A stretch of DNA of 64,000 nt from Arcuatula senhousia (taxonomy: Eukaryota > Mollusca > Bivalvia > Mytilida > Mytilidae): positions 17,220 through 81,219 of the forward strand of contig CAXARO010001699.1 in assembly GCA_963971305.1 (NCBI GenBank), given 5' to 3'. The position numbers and the translations under genes are program-made. Of the stretch, positions 1-10,879 are shown one piece after another. Numbering within the stretch: the stretch's first letter is position 1; each line of letters opens with the position of its first letter. The notes beneath the pieces are model-generated. The model made no database searches, was not told where the DNA came from, and worked only from the letters and a program-made list of their open reading frames with translations.

Positions 1-613
1 ATATAGATTCTACATTGTTTGTCTGACATTTTCCCCACTTTTATATTTTAGTAATATGAGGCAGGTTAAACCTGTGATGCTCCCAAAGTTACAATGCATT
101 AAAATATTTTTTACAATTAAATTTTTTTTTAATAAGTTGAATTAAAAATCTATTACTATTCTTGTTAAGGTGTTAGCTTGGGTGAAAAGTTTTTGATTGG
201 CCTCCTTTTACATCTCATCCCATAACAGTCAATGTCTATTCTGGAAATCAGTCTTGAAACGCCCATGTGTGATCATGAACATTTGGCCACCACTTCCACG
301 CTTGTCAAGAGGATTCATAAGAAATTTTATAGTTCATTGATGTAGTTACATATATATTATACTGAATTTACCTTAGGGTAGTCTATTTGAGATGTTAATT
401 ACGATGAAAAGGTTTTGGTTGCCTCTTCTCAGAGCTAATTACATGCACATCTCAACAAGATCCTAGACATCTGACCAGTGCTTATTAAAACCCCTGGACC
501 CTTGGCAAAGACATAAATAATTTGGATTGCAAGATGGAAGAGATACTGTTCTTTTATTTATCATTCTCTTAATTAGGGTATTGCTTTAAATGCCATGATA
601 TAATTTTTTTCAG
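1..613. other. Upstream/intronic sequence of the LRRC59-like gene, no exon recognised
   Basis: I see no open segment here resembling the N-terminal ~35 residues that precede the first visible exon in the family. The stretch ends with a polypyrimidine tract and CAG acceptor at 611-613, so it reads as intron. The missing first exon(s) and the promoter are probably to the left of the window. Confidence 0.55.
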
Positions 614-673
614 GCTGCCATTCCTAAAGCCACTGTCCTTGACCTTTCAAACAATGTCATAGCAGTATTACCT
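614..673 (+). CDS. LRRC59: LRRC59-like exon (first one visible), LRR 1
   Basis: Sixty bases, phase 0 to phase 0, between TTTTTTTCAG and GTAAGT. It encodes 20 residues starting [14 protein letters not shown], which correspond to the start of the LRR block of LRRC59. Confidence 0.85.
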
Positions 674-3600
674 GTAAGTATAAAATGTTACTGTACATCA
701 TACTCTATTATATAAAGTTACTCTTATCAAACTCTTAAAAGGGGGTCTTTAAAGGCATGGGGTATTGCTCTTCACATACATGTCTGTTTGTTTGTTACAT
801 TAGTCATGTAAGCATTTTTTTCTTAGTAGTTATATTAAGATAGATATTTGGTATGTGATATGTGGTATATAATACAAGTTCAAAATGTTGGACATTATAA
901 AGATGTACATTAATTAACAATTTGTTGCAATTAACCATAGATGCATATTTACTGCAGCAAAAAAATTGAATGTAATTACACTTTGTTTCGTTTTCAGGAC
1001 ACATTTTCAACACTGACTCATCTAGTTAAAATTGATTTGAGTAAGAACTTGCTGACAGAGTTACCAGAGAATTTTGGAAACCTTAGGAGCTTGCAGCATT
1101 TAGACTTGTTGGGTAATAAGCTGTCAATGTTGCCACTGAGTTTTGCCCGGCTAGACAGACTCAGGTGGTTAGACCTTAAAGATAACCCTTTGGTGGATGG
1201 GCTGAGGAAAAATGCTGGAGACTGTTTGAACGAGGCTCAGTGTAAACGATGTGCACAAAATGTAAGTCAATAATATTTTGTACTAATGAATGAGACAATA
1301 ATGGTCTCTTTGACATGTTGATAGATTCTTTGTAAACCTTGCAATGAAATTACTTAAATGAAGGATTTACATGTAGGTAAATTACTCCATAAACATGCAC
1401 ATGACATGACTGATAGAGAAGACTGATGCCATTGGGATGGTAAAAACATGCAAATGGTTTATTTTAGGGATAGAATATACAGGTAAATAATCAATAAAAA
1501 TGCCACTACTGGTAATCCTTTTGGCAAAAAGTTAATTTTACAAATGCATGTAAATATTACCCTGTGAAAATTATGAATTAGATATCCATTACACAGCATT
1601 GAAGAAAACTGACTTAAAAAAATCAGAAAACTGTCTTCAGTACACAACATTGACCAAATATTCATTGCCAGTTTACCCTAAATATGCTGATATACATATA
1701 TATTTCATAAACAAATCAAAATAGAAGTTCTAACCTGAGTTTTTTTTTGCTACTTCCTATTAGATTCTTAGATACATGAAAGACCTCAGTTCTGGGTTGG
1801 AAAGAGAGAAACAAAAAAGACTACAGAAAGAGAGAGGTGAGCCTAACATTATGACAACATTATTAAGGCTTTTGTTTTCACAGATTCCACAATGCTTGCC
1901 TGGCTAGTGAATTCTAGTGAGCTTTCCATTGATCAGGCTATTTGAAGTTCGCTATTGTACATTATTTATCATCGGTAATTAGCTGCTTTTTCCTTTGATT
2001 TCATCTGCTTGATATTTTTTAGTATCATTGACAGTCCGTGACAATATTTTAAACTGTGACGTCATTTGCAAAAATATGACGTAATTTGTGACCTCATGTG
2101 ACGTTATTGTACTTAAAGCTCATTAAAGGCATTAAATGTGTGGGGTTTTTTAATTACCGTTAAAAAGAATATTATATACTTTCCTTTTTGATACTATCTA
2201 CATCTAGTCTCATATCAGACTCGTACTACCAGACTTGTCTGATACTCACCTAGATAAAGATAGCATCAAAAAGGAAAGTGCATAATATTCTATATCTTAT
2301 TGAAATTTTCAAAGGAAAGGACTGATTCCATGTGCAAAAAAATAACCCGGTTTGTTTCAAAATGAAAGGAAAATTTACAGTTGATTAGAATGCAGAGAAT
2401 TAAGAATTATATGTATTGCCTGCTGTTTTTATTCTTAATCATATGGATTGCTGCCTCCCAAAAATCCAAAAAAATACTTCTACCATACCCATGGTAATCT
2501 GAAGGCAAATGACATTTTCATAGTTTTTCATAGAAATGATATCATATACAATTAACCATTTTAAACCATAAAGAATTGATAATTGATTCTGTATTAAATT
2601 TAAATGATATGTATATTTTATTTTCAAGGCATTTGCCCCAAAAACTCAAAAGATGATCCTTTTATTTTATGATCAGTGTACTCTTTTTATGTTTGTGTCA
2701 CAAAATTTGTTGAAAATCATAAAAATTAAGCCCTGTCTACCTTAAAACTGTTAGCCCTTTACAACCACGTGAGCAACCATGACACTTACCTCATTACTCA
2801 CATGATAAAAAAATTCATGTTAAAACAGTGTTCTCCCCAGAAATATTTCAATCCATCTTTGTATTGTCAGTTATTTTGAAATTATAGCATCACAGTCCCT
2901 TTAATGTATATTAGAAGAAAATTTCTGATAAGGGCAAATAAAAAAATATGTGTGTTTCCTTACCTACCCTAGTTTTTCATGCTGACCCTAGCCTTTTTAT
3001 TGACATTTAAGCACCATTAAACTTGATGTAAAAGCATATCTACTCCCCATTCACTCAAGGTTAAAAATAAGAAATTAAATAAAAAATAATGCTTAGAGCT
3101 GTTCCAGCAAAACATACATGGGACGGGGGGAAGGCTCTTGAAAATTCATAGACCCCCCCCATAGAAGCAATTTTTTTCACATATACCCACCCATAGAATC
3201 AAAAATTGCAACTTTACAGGCACCAATAGAAGCAAATTTTAGAAAAAAATTAATTTTGATTTATTCCAAATTTGGATTTGCTTTATGTGGTAGAAAATGC
3301 TATTATAAGTCATGATATCATTTTTAGCTCACCTTGCAGAAGGCAATGTGAGCTTTTGCAATCACTTGGCGTCCGTCGTCTGTCGTCCGTCGTTCAACTT
3401 TTCAAAAATCTTCTTCTCTGAAACCGCTTGGCCAAATGTATTGAAAATTAGTAGGGTTGTTCTGTAGTATATCCTCTACAAATTTATCGTTCGAAATTTT
3501 GATTCGACAAAAAACATGGCCGCCATGGCTAAAAATAGAACATAGGGGTAAATTGCAGTTTTTTGCAAATAACTCAAAAACCGTAACAGATATCAAAATT

Positions 3601-6600
3601 CTGGCATAGGGAAAAAGTGATCAGCACCTCAAGATCTACCTGCCCAGAAATTTTCAAGAAGATCCAACAACCGATGTAGGAGTTATTGCCCTTTTTCTGG
3701 ATTTTTTCCAAAAAAAATACTTATTTAGCCCTATATCTTGAAAACTATACAAGATATTTCAAAAAATTAGATTTCATATGGATAAGCACATCAAGATCTA
3801 CAAAAGTTGTAACAGAGTCAAAGTTGTAGGATCGTTCGTTTAGGAGTTATATCCCTTGAATTGTAAAAATTGACCAGTTTCATAGTTTTTTGTTCAACAT
3901 TTCAAAAATCTTCTTCTCTGAAACTGCTTAGTCAAATGAAATGAAACTTAGTAGGGTTGTTTAGTAGTATGTGGTCTACAAAATTATGGTTCGAAATTTC
4001 GATTCGACAAAAAACATGGCTGCCATGGCTAAAAATAGAACATAAGGGTAAATTGCAGTTTTTTGCAAACTACTCAAAAATGGTAACAGATATTAAAATT
4101 CTATTTGAGTAATAATGATCAGCACATAAAGATCTACCTGCCCTGAAGTTTTGAAGAAGATCTGACAATAGTTGTAGGAGTTATTGCCCTTTTTCTTTTT
4201 TTTTTCAAATTTTGCTCTTTTAAGACTTATATCTTGAAAACAATACAAGATATTTGAAAAATTTAAATTGCATATGGTTAAGCACATAAAGATCTAAAAA
4301 TTATGTAATGGGGTCAAAGTTGTAAGACCTTTCTTGATAGAAGTTGTTTCCCTAAGAACATTAAAATTGATAATTCCACAGAGTAGCAGTCCTTTGTTAT
4401 ATACAGCATATAAGTATCATCGAATACAAGGTGAGCGATTCAGGCTCCTGGGAGCCTCTAGTTTCTTTTTATTAGCTCACCTGGACCGAAGGTCCATGTG
4501 AGCTATTACCATCACTTGGCGTCCGTCGTCGTCCGCGTCGTCGTTGTCGTCGTCCGTTAACAATTTTTAAAAAATCTTCTTCTCTGAAACTGCTGAACAG
4601 AATTTCTTCAAACTTGATATGATTTATCCTTAGGGTGTCCTGCACAAAAATTGTGTTCGGTATTTTGATCCGTCAAAAAACATGGCCGCCGTTGCTAAAA
4701 ATAGACCAAGGGGGTCAGACTACTGTTTTTGGCTTGTAAATCAAAAAGTATAAGAGATAGATGAAATCTGATGCCACGGTGCTGCTTCAGCATCAAAAGC
4801 TCTACAAAAGTCTCTATTGAGTCGAAGTTGTCAGATGACCCCTTATGGGAGTTATGGCCCCTTAAAGGTGAAAAATAGCATTTTTTCATGTTTTTGGCCT
4901 ATGGAATGAAAACTATTGCAGATAGAGAGAAGCTGTTGCTTGCTTAAATGTTCAGCTCATTTAGCTCTACAAAAGTCTCCATAAGGTCAAAGTTGTCAAA
5001 TGACCCCTTATAGGGGTTATGGCCCCTTAAAGGCAAAAAACAGAGTTTTTGGCCTGTAGAATGAAAACTATTGCAGATAGAGAAAAGCTGTAGCTTGCTT
5101 AAATGTTCAGCTCCTTTAGCTCTACACAAGCCTCCATAGGGTCGAAGTTGTCAGATGACCCCTTATAGGGATTACGGCCCCTTAAAGGCAAAAAATAGTG
5201 TTTTTGGCCTATAGAATGAAAACTATTGCAGATAGAGAAAAGCTGTTGCTTGCTTAAATGTTCAGCTCATTTAGCTCTACACAAGTCTCCATATGGTCGA
5301 AGTTGTCAGATGACCCCTTATAGGGGTTACAGCCCCTTAAAGGCAAAAAATAGTGTTTTTGGCCTATGGAATGAAAACTATTGCAGATAGAGAAAAGTTG
5401 TTGCTTGCTTAAATGTTCAGCTCATTTAGCTCTACAAAAGTTTCCATAGGGTCAAAGTTGCCAGATGACCCCTTATAGTGGTTACAGCCCCTTAAAGGCA
5501 AAAAAAAGTGTTTTTGGCCTAAAGAAAGAAAACTTTTGCAGATAGAGAAAAGATGTTTCTTGCTTAAATGTTCAGCTTAATTAGCTCTACAAAAGTCTTT
5601 TTAGGGTCGAAGTTGTCAGATGACCCCTTTAAGGGGTTATGGCCCTTTAAAGGTGAAAAATAGTGTTTTTTGCTTTGGAATGAAAACTATTGCAGATAGA
5701 GAAAAGCTTTTTATTGCTTAAACATTCAGCTCATTTAGCTATACAAGAGTCTTCAAAGGGTTGACATTAAGACCAGGTGAGCAATTCAGGCTCCTGGGAG
5801 CCTCTTGTTTCAGTCACATTCTACTTTTTTCAAACAGATAATATTAAGAAAATCAACACTGCAATGCCTGCCTACCGTATTTTTTTCACCTATAAACCAG
5901 AAACACACTTTTTTGGGGCCTAACATCAAATTTTGGACCAGACACATGTTTAGTATCACATTGCCAGTATGCAAATAGGGCCTGGGGAGAACACTGCTAA
6001 AATATTTCTCAATAGGATCTTATGACTTGTTACATTTTGTGCCCTCATAAGAGTTATTCCCCTTAAAGTTAAAATGACCTGTTCAACAAAATTTTTAAGG
6101 GCATTTCTTTTTATTTTAACCAAAAAATCTGAAACTTCTACATTGTAGAACTAGAAGCCTTACAAAAGGAGAAAGAAGAAGAAGACAGAAGAAAGCTGAG
6201 GGAAGAGAGAAAGGCAGAGAAAGAGAGAAAGAAGCAGGAGAACAGACAGAAATATCTAAGTCAAAGAGGGGAGGAAGAGGAAGATAAAACATCTTCATCA
6301 GAAGGTCTGTATGTTGCCAAAGGTGTATACCCTTATATATTTGAATGATGGAATAGCTGTACACATGATAGTTTGCAAAGGTGACACTGTTGGCTATGTC
6401 ACGTTCATTTAATCCACATCTCATTATCATCTATATAGGCGCCACTATAGCATTTTCATCTTGTGAGAAATTGTGACTCTATTTTATTCACTGAGTTGGT
6501 TGCAGATATATTATTTTTGTCTTCTTAATTAAAATCTTACCTTTACACAGAAAAATAATGCTCTGCCCTACCTGGTGAATAAAACAAGAGTAATACATTC

Positions 6601-8419
6601 TGCACATCTTGATAAATAATCTTAAGTACCGTATAGGGGGTTATTTTTGTGATGGTTTAACTTTTGATTATTTTTGCAGGTCGTGGGGAACCGAAAAATA
6701 AATCACGCAAAAATATCCATCTTATGCAAATCATATACAAACAAATTCACAAAATTTTTTCACATACCTCATAACACAAAACCATGAAAATTTATCCTGG
6801 CGAAAAATAGCCCGCTATACTGTACTATTTAAGATTCATATCATCTATTACCTGCTGACCTTCATGTAATACTTTTAAATGTTAGACTAACAGGTTTTCT
6901 GTAGAAAATTACAGCTTTGGTTGTACACATATAGTTGTTATTATAAACTGTTTTAAAAAAAAATGTTCAAGTGAAGTTCTTGAATTTTACGAAAAAAAAG
7001 TTAAAATCACTATATGTTCTGGTTTGCGGGTTTACCAAGAGACATTACCAGTGGGTGTATTGCAAGATCTTGCAACAAGCAGCAGCTGCTTACCCTTCCT
7101 GAGCACCTAAGTTCACTATTTTAACAACTTGAGTTAAGGTTGTTGATTGCTATTTAGGAGTTTTGTGTGCATTTATAATCTCTGTTTATCAAGTTTATTG
7201 GCGCTGTTTTTTGTTTATTTAATGGCCTAAGTGTTTTTGGCCCTTTTGATATTTAAATGCTCCATTGGTACCTCTCAGCTTTTTCCTATTAATGCTATTT
7301 TCTTATCATGTTTATGTTTTATTTGACTTTTGTAGGTGAAAGACAAGAGGAAGAAACTACAGTTAAAGCTAAAGTCAACAAAGGTAAACGCTTTTACACA
7401 GGATGTTTATACTATGTCATGTATGTCACACACAAAAATAAACTGCATAGTTTTCTCCATTTTGGTTAGTGCCCACATGTCTCATTTCTCTCTCTGTAGT
7501 TAATTATGACCATTAGAACACTACAAAAATGAACAAGAATTGAAGTATTACTGAATTTTTCTTGATTGGAAAACACCAATAAAAATGTTCTTTTGTGGCA
7601 TAGATCTTTAATATTATTAGCTGGATTTCACGGAATGAAAAATCTAGGTTATGAAATGGTGAATGTTGGGCAGCAGACAGGGAAGAAATTTGCGTTACAG
7701 TTTTCTCAGCAACTACTTATCACAGCAACTTGATATTTGGTATACAGAATCGAGGGGGGGTCTGATAATGTAGTTAACGAAATTTCAGGTCTGTCACCAA
7801 CTCATTACCTGTTGAATGAAATCCGTAATATTTGTACTTTTATAGATTTTTTGTATATTTTTGGGCCAGATTTCACTGTGTTAACATCCAGGATCAGATG
7901 GCAGGTTGGAAAAGGTGTTTAACATTTCTCAGTAATTAGCCTCTTGACTTTTGGTATACAGCAACAGCATAGGGTTCCATATTGTGGGTATTGATTTCAG
8001 GCTGTTTGCTGTTTTTGTACCATGTGTACATGTTCTGTCTATTTGACAAAATCTGTCCATTTTTTGTCTTTGACCAAATTTTAATCTTGATTTGTCTGAT
8101 TAATTTAATGGTTTTTTTTTATTAGAAAAACAGAAACCCATTTTATTGACACTTATTAAAAGTAAGTTTTCACATGTTATGTCTATTTGCAGCAAAAGGT
8201 GGTGGCTGCTGTATAAAGTTGCTGTTGTCATTAGTAATGACCGTGATATTTATGGTGGGGATGTTGTATGCCATCCAAGTCTACTGCAATCGGGAAAAGG
8301 CTGATAAATTCTGCCAGGAATACGGACATTCTGTTGTTCAGCAAACAAATTATATTCTCAATGATTTAGAAAAACAGTTTCAATTTTATTTTAAAGAATT
8401 TCAGAAAAAATTTGGTTAG
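614..8419 (+). CDS. LRRC59: Leucine-rich repeat-containing protein 59-like (LRRC59), 5'-partial, six exons
   Basis: Joining 614-673, 998-1261, 1764-1836, 6149-6304, 7336-7383 and 8193-8419 gives one open frame of 275 residues ending in TAG, with a canonical AG acceptor and GT donor at every junction. Residues 5-20 and 21-95 form four leucine-rich repeats ([38 protein letters not shown]). A cysteine box follows ([16 protein letters not shown]), then a Lys/Glu/Arg-rich probable coiled coil at about 119-175. A Gly-rich linker leads to one hydrophobic span at about 208-229, with ~46 residues beyond it. This order and the near-identical LRR and cysteine box are those of animal LRRC59, a single-pass ER/nuclear-envelope protein associated with ribosomes and with nuclear import of FGF1 in vertebrates; that function is family knowledge, not visible here. 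The human protein is about 307 residues, so roughly the first 35 are missing, encoded upstream. Introns are crowded with repeats but no exon is damaged. Confidence 0.9.
998..1261 (+). CDS. LRRC59: LRRC59-like exon, LRRs 2-4 and cysteine box
   Basis: The exon is 264 bases, phase 0 to phase 0, between GTTTTCAG and GTAAGT. It encodes 88 residues, [17 protein letters not shown] through CKRCAQN. The open frame extends back to an ATG at 941, but that part lies before the splice acceptor and is intronic. Confidence 0.9.
1764..1836 (+). CDS. LRRC59: LRRC59-like exon, start of the charged helix
   Basis: Seventy-three bases, phase 0 to phase 1, between CTATTAG and GTGAGC. It encodes [18 protein letters not shown] and six further residues. 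The basic/acidic pattern begins the coiled-coil segment. Confidence 0.85.
2057..2106. promoter_or_regulatory. Cluster of three CRE-like TGACGT motifs in intron
   Basis: TGACGTCA (2057-2064), TGACGTAA (2077-2084) and TGACGTTA (2099-2106) occur in 50 bp at 20-22-bp spacing, about two helical turns. TGACGTCA is the consensus for CREB/ATF-type bZIP factors. Regulatory use is inferred. The motif could also belong to a repeat. Confidence 0.3.
2166..2291. repeat. Short foldback (MITE-like) inverted repeat
   Basis: The 34-bp arms 2166-2199 and 2258-2291 are inverted copies with about three mismatches (both contain CTTTCCTTTTTGAT on the appropriate strand). The ~58 bp between them are also partly self-complementary (ATCTAG... 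and ...CTAGAT, ATCAGAC and GTCTGAT). The whole 126 bp could fold into one long hairpin. No target duplication was identified. Confidence 0.55.
3324..4461 (+). mobile_element. Hairpin-ended mobile repeat, copy A, with ~500-bp internal duplication
   Basis: Starts TTAGCTCACC with a small hairpin (GCTCAC ... GTGAGC, 3327-3352), followed by a GTCCGTCGTC-type run. It ends in a palindrome AGGCTCCTGGGAGCCT and CTAG at 4461. A ~500-bp segment beginning TTCAAAAATCTTCTTCTCTG is present twice (about 3398-3897 and 3898-4390) with roughly 85% apparent similarity. No coding capacity. The end hairpin followed by CTAG resembles non-autonomous Helitron termini (CTRR), and bivalve Helitron-derived repeats with tandem cores are described in the literature as I recall; the classification is inference. 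Confidence 0.6.
4473..5807 (+). mobile_element. Hairpin-ended mobile repeat, copy B, with ~155-bp tandem core
   Basis: Begins TTAGCTCACCTGGACCGAAG with a hairpin GGACC-GAA-GGTCC and the same GTCCGTCGTCGTCC start as copy A. It ends GGCTCCTGGGAGCCTCTTG. The core is six tandem units of 154-156 bp, seen from the recurrence of GCAGATAGAGA (near 4917, 5072, 5227, 5382, 5537, 5691), each with GTTCAGCTCATTTAGCTCTA and AGTTGTCAGATGACCCCTTA. No open reading frame. It lies 11 bp after copy A in the same orientation within an LRRC59-like intron. Confidence 0.65.
6149..6304 (+). CDS. LRRC59: LRRC59-like exon, Lys/Glu-rich coiled coil
   Basis: The exon is 156 bases, phase 1 to phase 1, between TACATTGTAG and GTCTGT. 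It encodes a run of alternating Lys/Arg and Glu ([20 protein letters not shown] onward) ending in an acidic, serine-rich tail (KTSSSEG). Confidence 0.85.
7044..7275 (+). repeat. Diverged copy of the reverse-transcriptase-tail repeat
   Basis: Contains GCTGCTTACCCTTCCTGAGC and later CTAAGTTCACT, CAACTTGAG and TGCTCCATTGGTACC. These align with the 34995-35200 repeat that directly follows a reverse-transcriptase pseudogene (GCTTACTCTACCGGAGCACC, GAGTTCACTC, CGACTTGAG). It is a degraded 3' end of that retroelement family inside an LRRC59-like intron. Confidence 0.45.
7336..7383 (+). CDS. LRRC59: LRRC59-like small exon, linker
   Basis: Forty-eight bases, phase 1 to phase 1, between CTTTTGTAG and GTAAAC. 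It encodes [16 protein letters not shown], a hydrophilic linker. Because it is phase-symmetric it could be skipped without breaking the frame. Confidence 0.75.
8126..8161 (+). other. Candidate optional 36-bp microexon of the LRRC59-like gene
   Basis: A T-rich tract ending ATTAG (to 8125) and a strong donor AAAA|GTAAGT (after 8161) bracket exactly 36 bases. The phase is 1 to 1, matching both neighbouring exons. Inclusion would insert 12 residues ([12 protein letters not shown]) just before the glycine-rich linker and change the next residue from Ala to Thr. There is no stop. Splice signals and frame are seen; use is inferred. Confidence 0.4.
8193..8419 (+). CDS. LRRC59: LRRC59-like terminal exon, membrane span and C-terminus
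   Basis: The acceptor is TATTTGCAG at 8184-8192, entered in phase 1, with stop TAG at 8417-8419. It encodes KGGGCC, then the hydrophobic span [20 protein letters not shown], and a tail ending FQKKFG. The upstream ATG at 8174 is intronic. Confidence 0.88.
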
Positions 8420-9781
8420 TGATATTTTATGTAATTGGTGCATGGATGAAAACATATTTATAATCTGACTGATAATTTTCTTATATGAGAATTTGAAAAA
8501 TTGAAAGAGCTATCTAAGAAGTATTCAAAATAGTCAAATAGAAATTACAATATACCATAAATTAAACTATTATCTCATTATAAGATACAATATATATTAG
8601 TTTTGGACATATAATGTTCTAATATTCATATACATGTATACTGCTCATTTTAAAATTCCTAATAAGTTTACAATGGATGGATGTGACCTTTTACAACTGG
8701 TTTATACATTTGTGGTGAAAAATTTGATAAAAAAATCAAGGATAGTTTTATAATATATCATATAAAGTTAGAAGAAATTTTACTTTATATATCAATTTTG
8801 TATTATCTGCATGTGCAGGTAGTGAATTTGGAAGGCAGGAGCCCTGTAACAGAATTAGAAATAAGTTGCATTTTTTCAACTAAAAAAACCGTTTCTGTTA
8901 AAACACTTGCCTGACATGCAGTTAACCATCATGACCAGATATTGATCATATATATCACAAGAAAAATATAAATTATTGTCATCTATTCACTACCTGCACA
9001 TGCAAAATTGATATTTAATGTTAAATTTCTTCTAACTATGATATATTATAAAACAATCCTTGATTTTTTATTGTCATCCTTTTCATATAGATACAAAATT
9101 ATTGATTTTCATTATTTTAAAATATTATTTTGATATATTTGTATTATTTTGTGTTAATACATATATGTATGGAAACTCTTTTATTCACTTATTTCAAATA
9201 TGCAAGCATTACGTTAATCGATGTCTGTGATATTGAAAATACTATTCAAGAAAATAATACATGTATAAATCAGTAATTAAGAAAAAGGGCTATTATGTTT
9301 ACTTGGCATGGTGCTGATTATGGATTTGCATAAATTGTATTCATTACTTAAAACCTTAAGTAGGTCAAATAAGTAAGAATACATGCTGTAATAAGTACAC
9401 AACAAATAATACAACTGCTGTAAGATATCTATTAATAAGTATTTCGACTATGTCAAATAGACAGTTATGAAAGATTTTATTTTAATGTTAGTTAAAAATA
9501 AAATGATCATTATGGCTTACAACATGTACAACACAAGTAATAAGCCATATTCAAATTATTTTGACTTTTAATTTTTTACCTAAGATTGACATACTATACA
9601 TTTCTTAGTAATCTAGATGTAGTACATCTCTAAATTCATTATGTTATTTTATGATTTTTATGATTGAACATCATTAAAGACAAATTTTGTTAAAATAATT
9701 ATTACATTTTTTCTTTGATCTTCCAAATTATGCTGTATTATGATTTATTGGATGGCAAAGCAGCAAAACTTTAATAATAAA
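8420..9781 (+). other. Probable 3' untranslated/downstream region of the LRRC59-like gene
   Basis: AT-rich non-coding DNA after the stop codon. An AATAAA hexamer at 9776-9781 is the clearest candidate poly(A) signal, but several weaker variants occur earlier, so the true transcript end cannot be set from sequence alone. Confidence 0.35.
8731..9073. repeat. Inverted-repeat (MITE-like) element downstream of the LRRC59-like gene
   Basis: Left arm 8731-8826 and right arm 8985-9073 are inverted copies. AAAATCAAGGATAGTTTTAT on the left faces AAAACAATCCTTGATTTTTT on the right, and CTGCATGTGCAGGTAGTGAA on the left faces TTCACTACCTGCACATGCA on the right. The arms are about 90 bp with small indels, and the centre is ~158 bp. 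No transposase. Confidence 0.6.
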
Positions 9782-9859
9782 TGTATTTATTTTGAATGTG
9801 TTTAATTTTGACATATGTGCCTGAAGTAAAGGTTATTAGGCAAAATTTATTTGACATTG

Positions 9860-10115
9860 AAAGGGTTATAAGATTAATAAGGGGGTCATCTGACAATATG
9901 GTGGATCTTAAGGGTTCTCAATCAAAATCTAAAAATCTGTCACCCTTTTTGAGTTATTAGCAAAAAAATGCAGTTTAACCTCATGTTCTATTTTTAGCCA
10001 CAACGGCCATGTTTTACAACCAATCAAAAATCCCCACATCAGTTCTATACACCTAATGCTAATAAACAACAATACCAAGTTTGGTTCCAATTGGACTTAA
10101 AGTGTCAGAGGCTAT
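9860..10115 (-). repeat. Fragment of the hairpin-ended mobile repeat family
   Basis: GTCATCTGACAA, GAGTTATTAGCAAAAAAATG, TGTTCTATTTTTAGCCAC and GGCCATGTTTT match the reverse complement of the core of copies A and B. Both termini are missing. Confidence 0.45.
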
Positions 10116-10875
10116 ACATCTTAAACCTTGGAACTGGGTGCTTGATATCTATTGCATGGAATATAGTATTGGTCAACAGTCAATCACATTGCCTATAAGA
10201 GAGTTTGAGTCCTGGTTTGATATATTAAAAATAAAGACCTCAAAACATATTAAATAACCAACTCATGTAACAAGCCTTTTGGTTACCTGTCCAAGGTCAG
10301 CAGTCTGAGACTGAATGAGTATGTGCCTCAATATTATCTCTCAATTTTAATTGGCTCATAAAGTCTGTACATGTACAAAGGTCACAAGACTTATATATAT
10401 TTAAAAATCTGTAATAAACTTTTGTATGTGTACAAAGGTCAACTTCAGAACTTTGTTGGAATCCAATGGGTACAAAAAACTTCTTCATACAGACTTTTTC
10501 TCAGCATGTGTCCTTGTATGTAATAAAGATGTCTAAAAAATTTGTCTCATTGTAATAGTTCTCATTGCTTCGCATCAAAGCTTACATTTGGGTAGTAAAT
10601 GAAAATATGTCACACACAAATTATATAGACAATAATGAGATGGGGGAATACGGTGACAGTACTTTAATGGGTATCAATTTTCGTGGATTGGGTGTAAATT
10701 GCATATTCTTAAATTGGATTCATGAATTCATGGTTTGATTAACATTCTCTATTAATATCAATGTTAAATTCTCTATTCTTTTGGAATTTAATTTCATTCC
10801 TTTCCTGTCCATGAACAGTAATACTCTTTGCTTCTGGCACAGTTAATGTATGCAATAGAAAATAATGAAATGTGG
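10116..10875. other. Non-coding stretch with two TGTACAAAGGTCA motifs
   Basis: No convincing gene. The 13-mer TGTACAAAGGTCA occurs at 10372-10384 and again at 10429-10441, and related TGTACAAAGG/TGTACACAGG strings recur at 14130-14270. AGGTCA is the nuclear-receptor half-site, but a shared repeat origin is at least as likely. Confidence 0.25.
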
Positions 10876-10879
10876 AATA

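Noticed and set aside
941..997. ATG at 941 as an alternative start for the LRR exon
   Set aside because: The 19 codons before 998 precede a strong GTTTTCAG acceptor and do not resemble the family, while the upstream exon at 614-673 joins in frame and does.
3980..4010. GGTTCGAAATTTCGATTCGAC as a possible tRNA T-arm
   Set aside because: It is part of the mobile repeat core, repeated in both halves of copy A, and no acceptor or anticodon stems surround it. I found no convincing tRNA anywhere in the window.
6116..6430. 104-codon minus-strand frame
   Set aside because: Antisense shadow of the LRRC59-like Lys/Glu-rich exon; its Leu/Ser/Pro-rich string is what the complement of a GAA/GAG-rich exon encodes.
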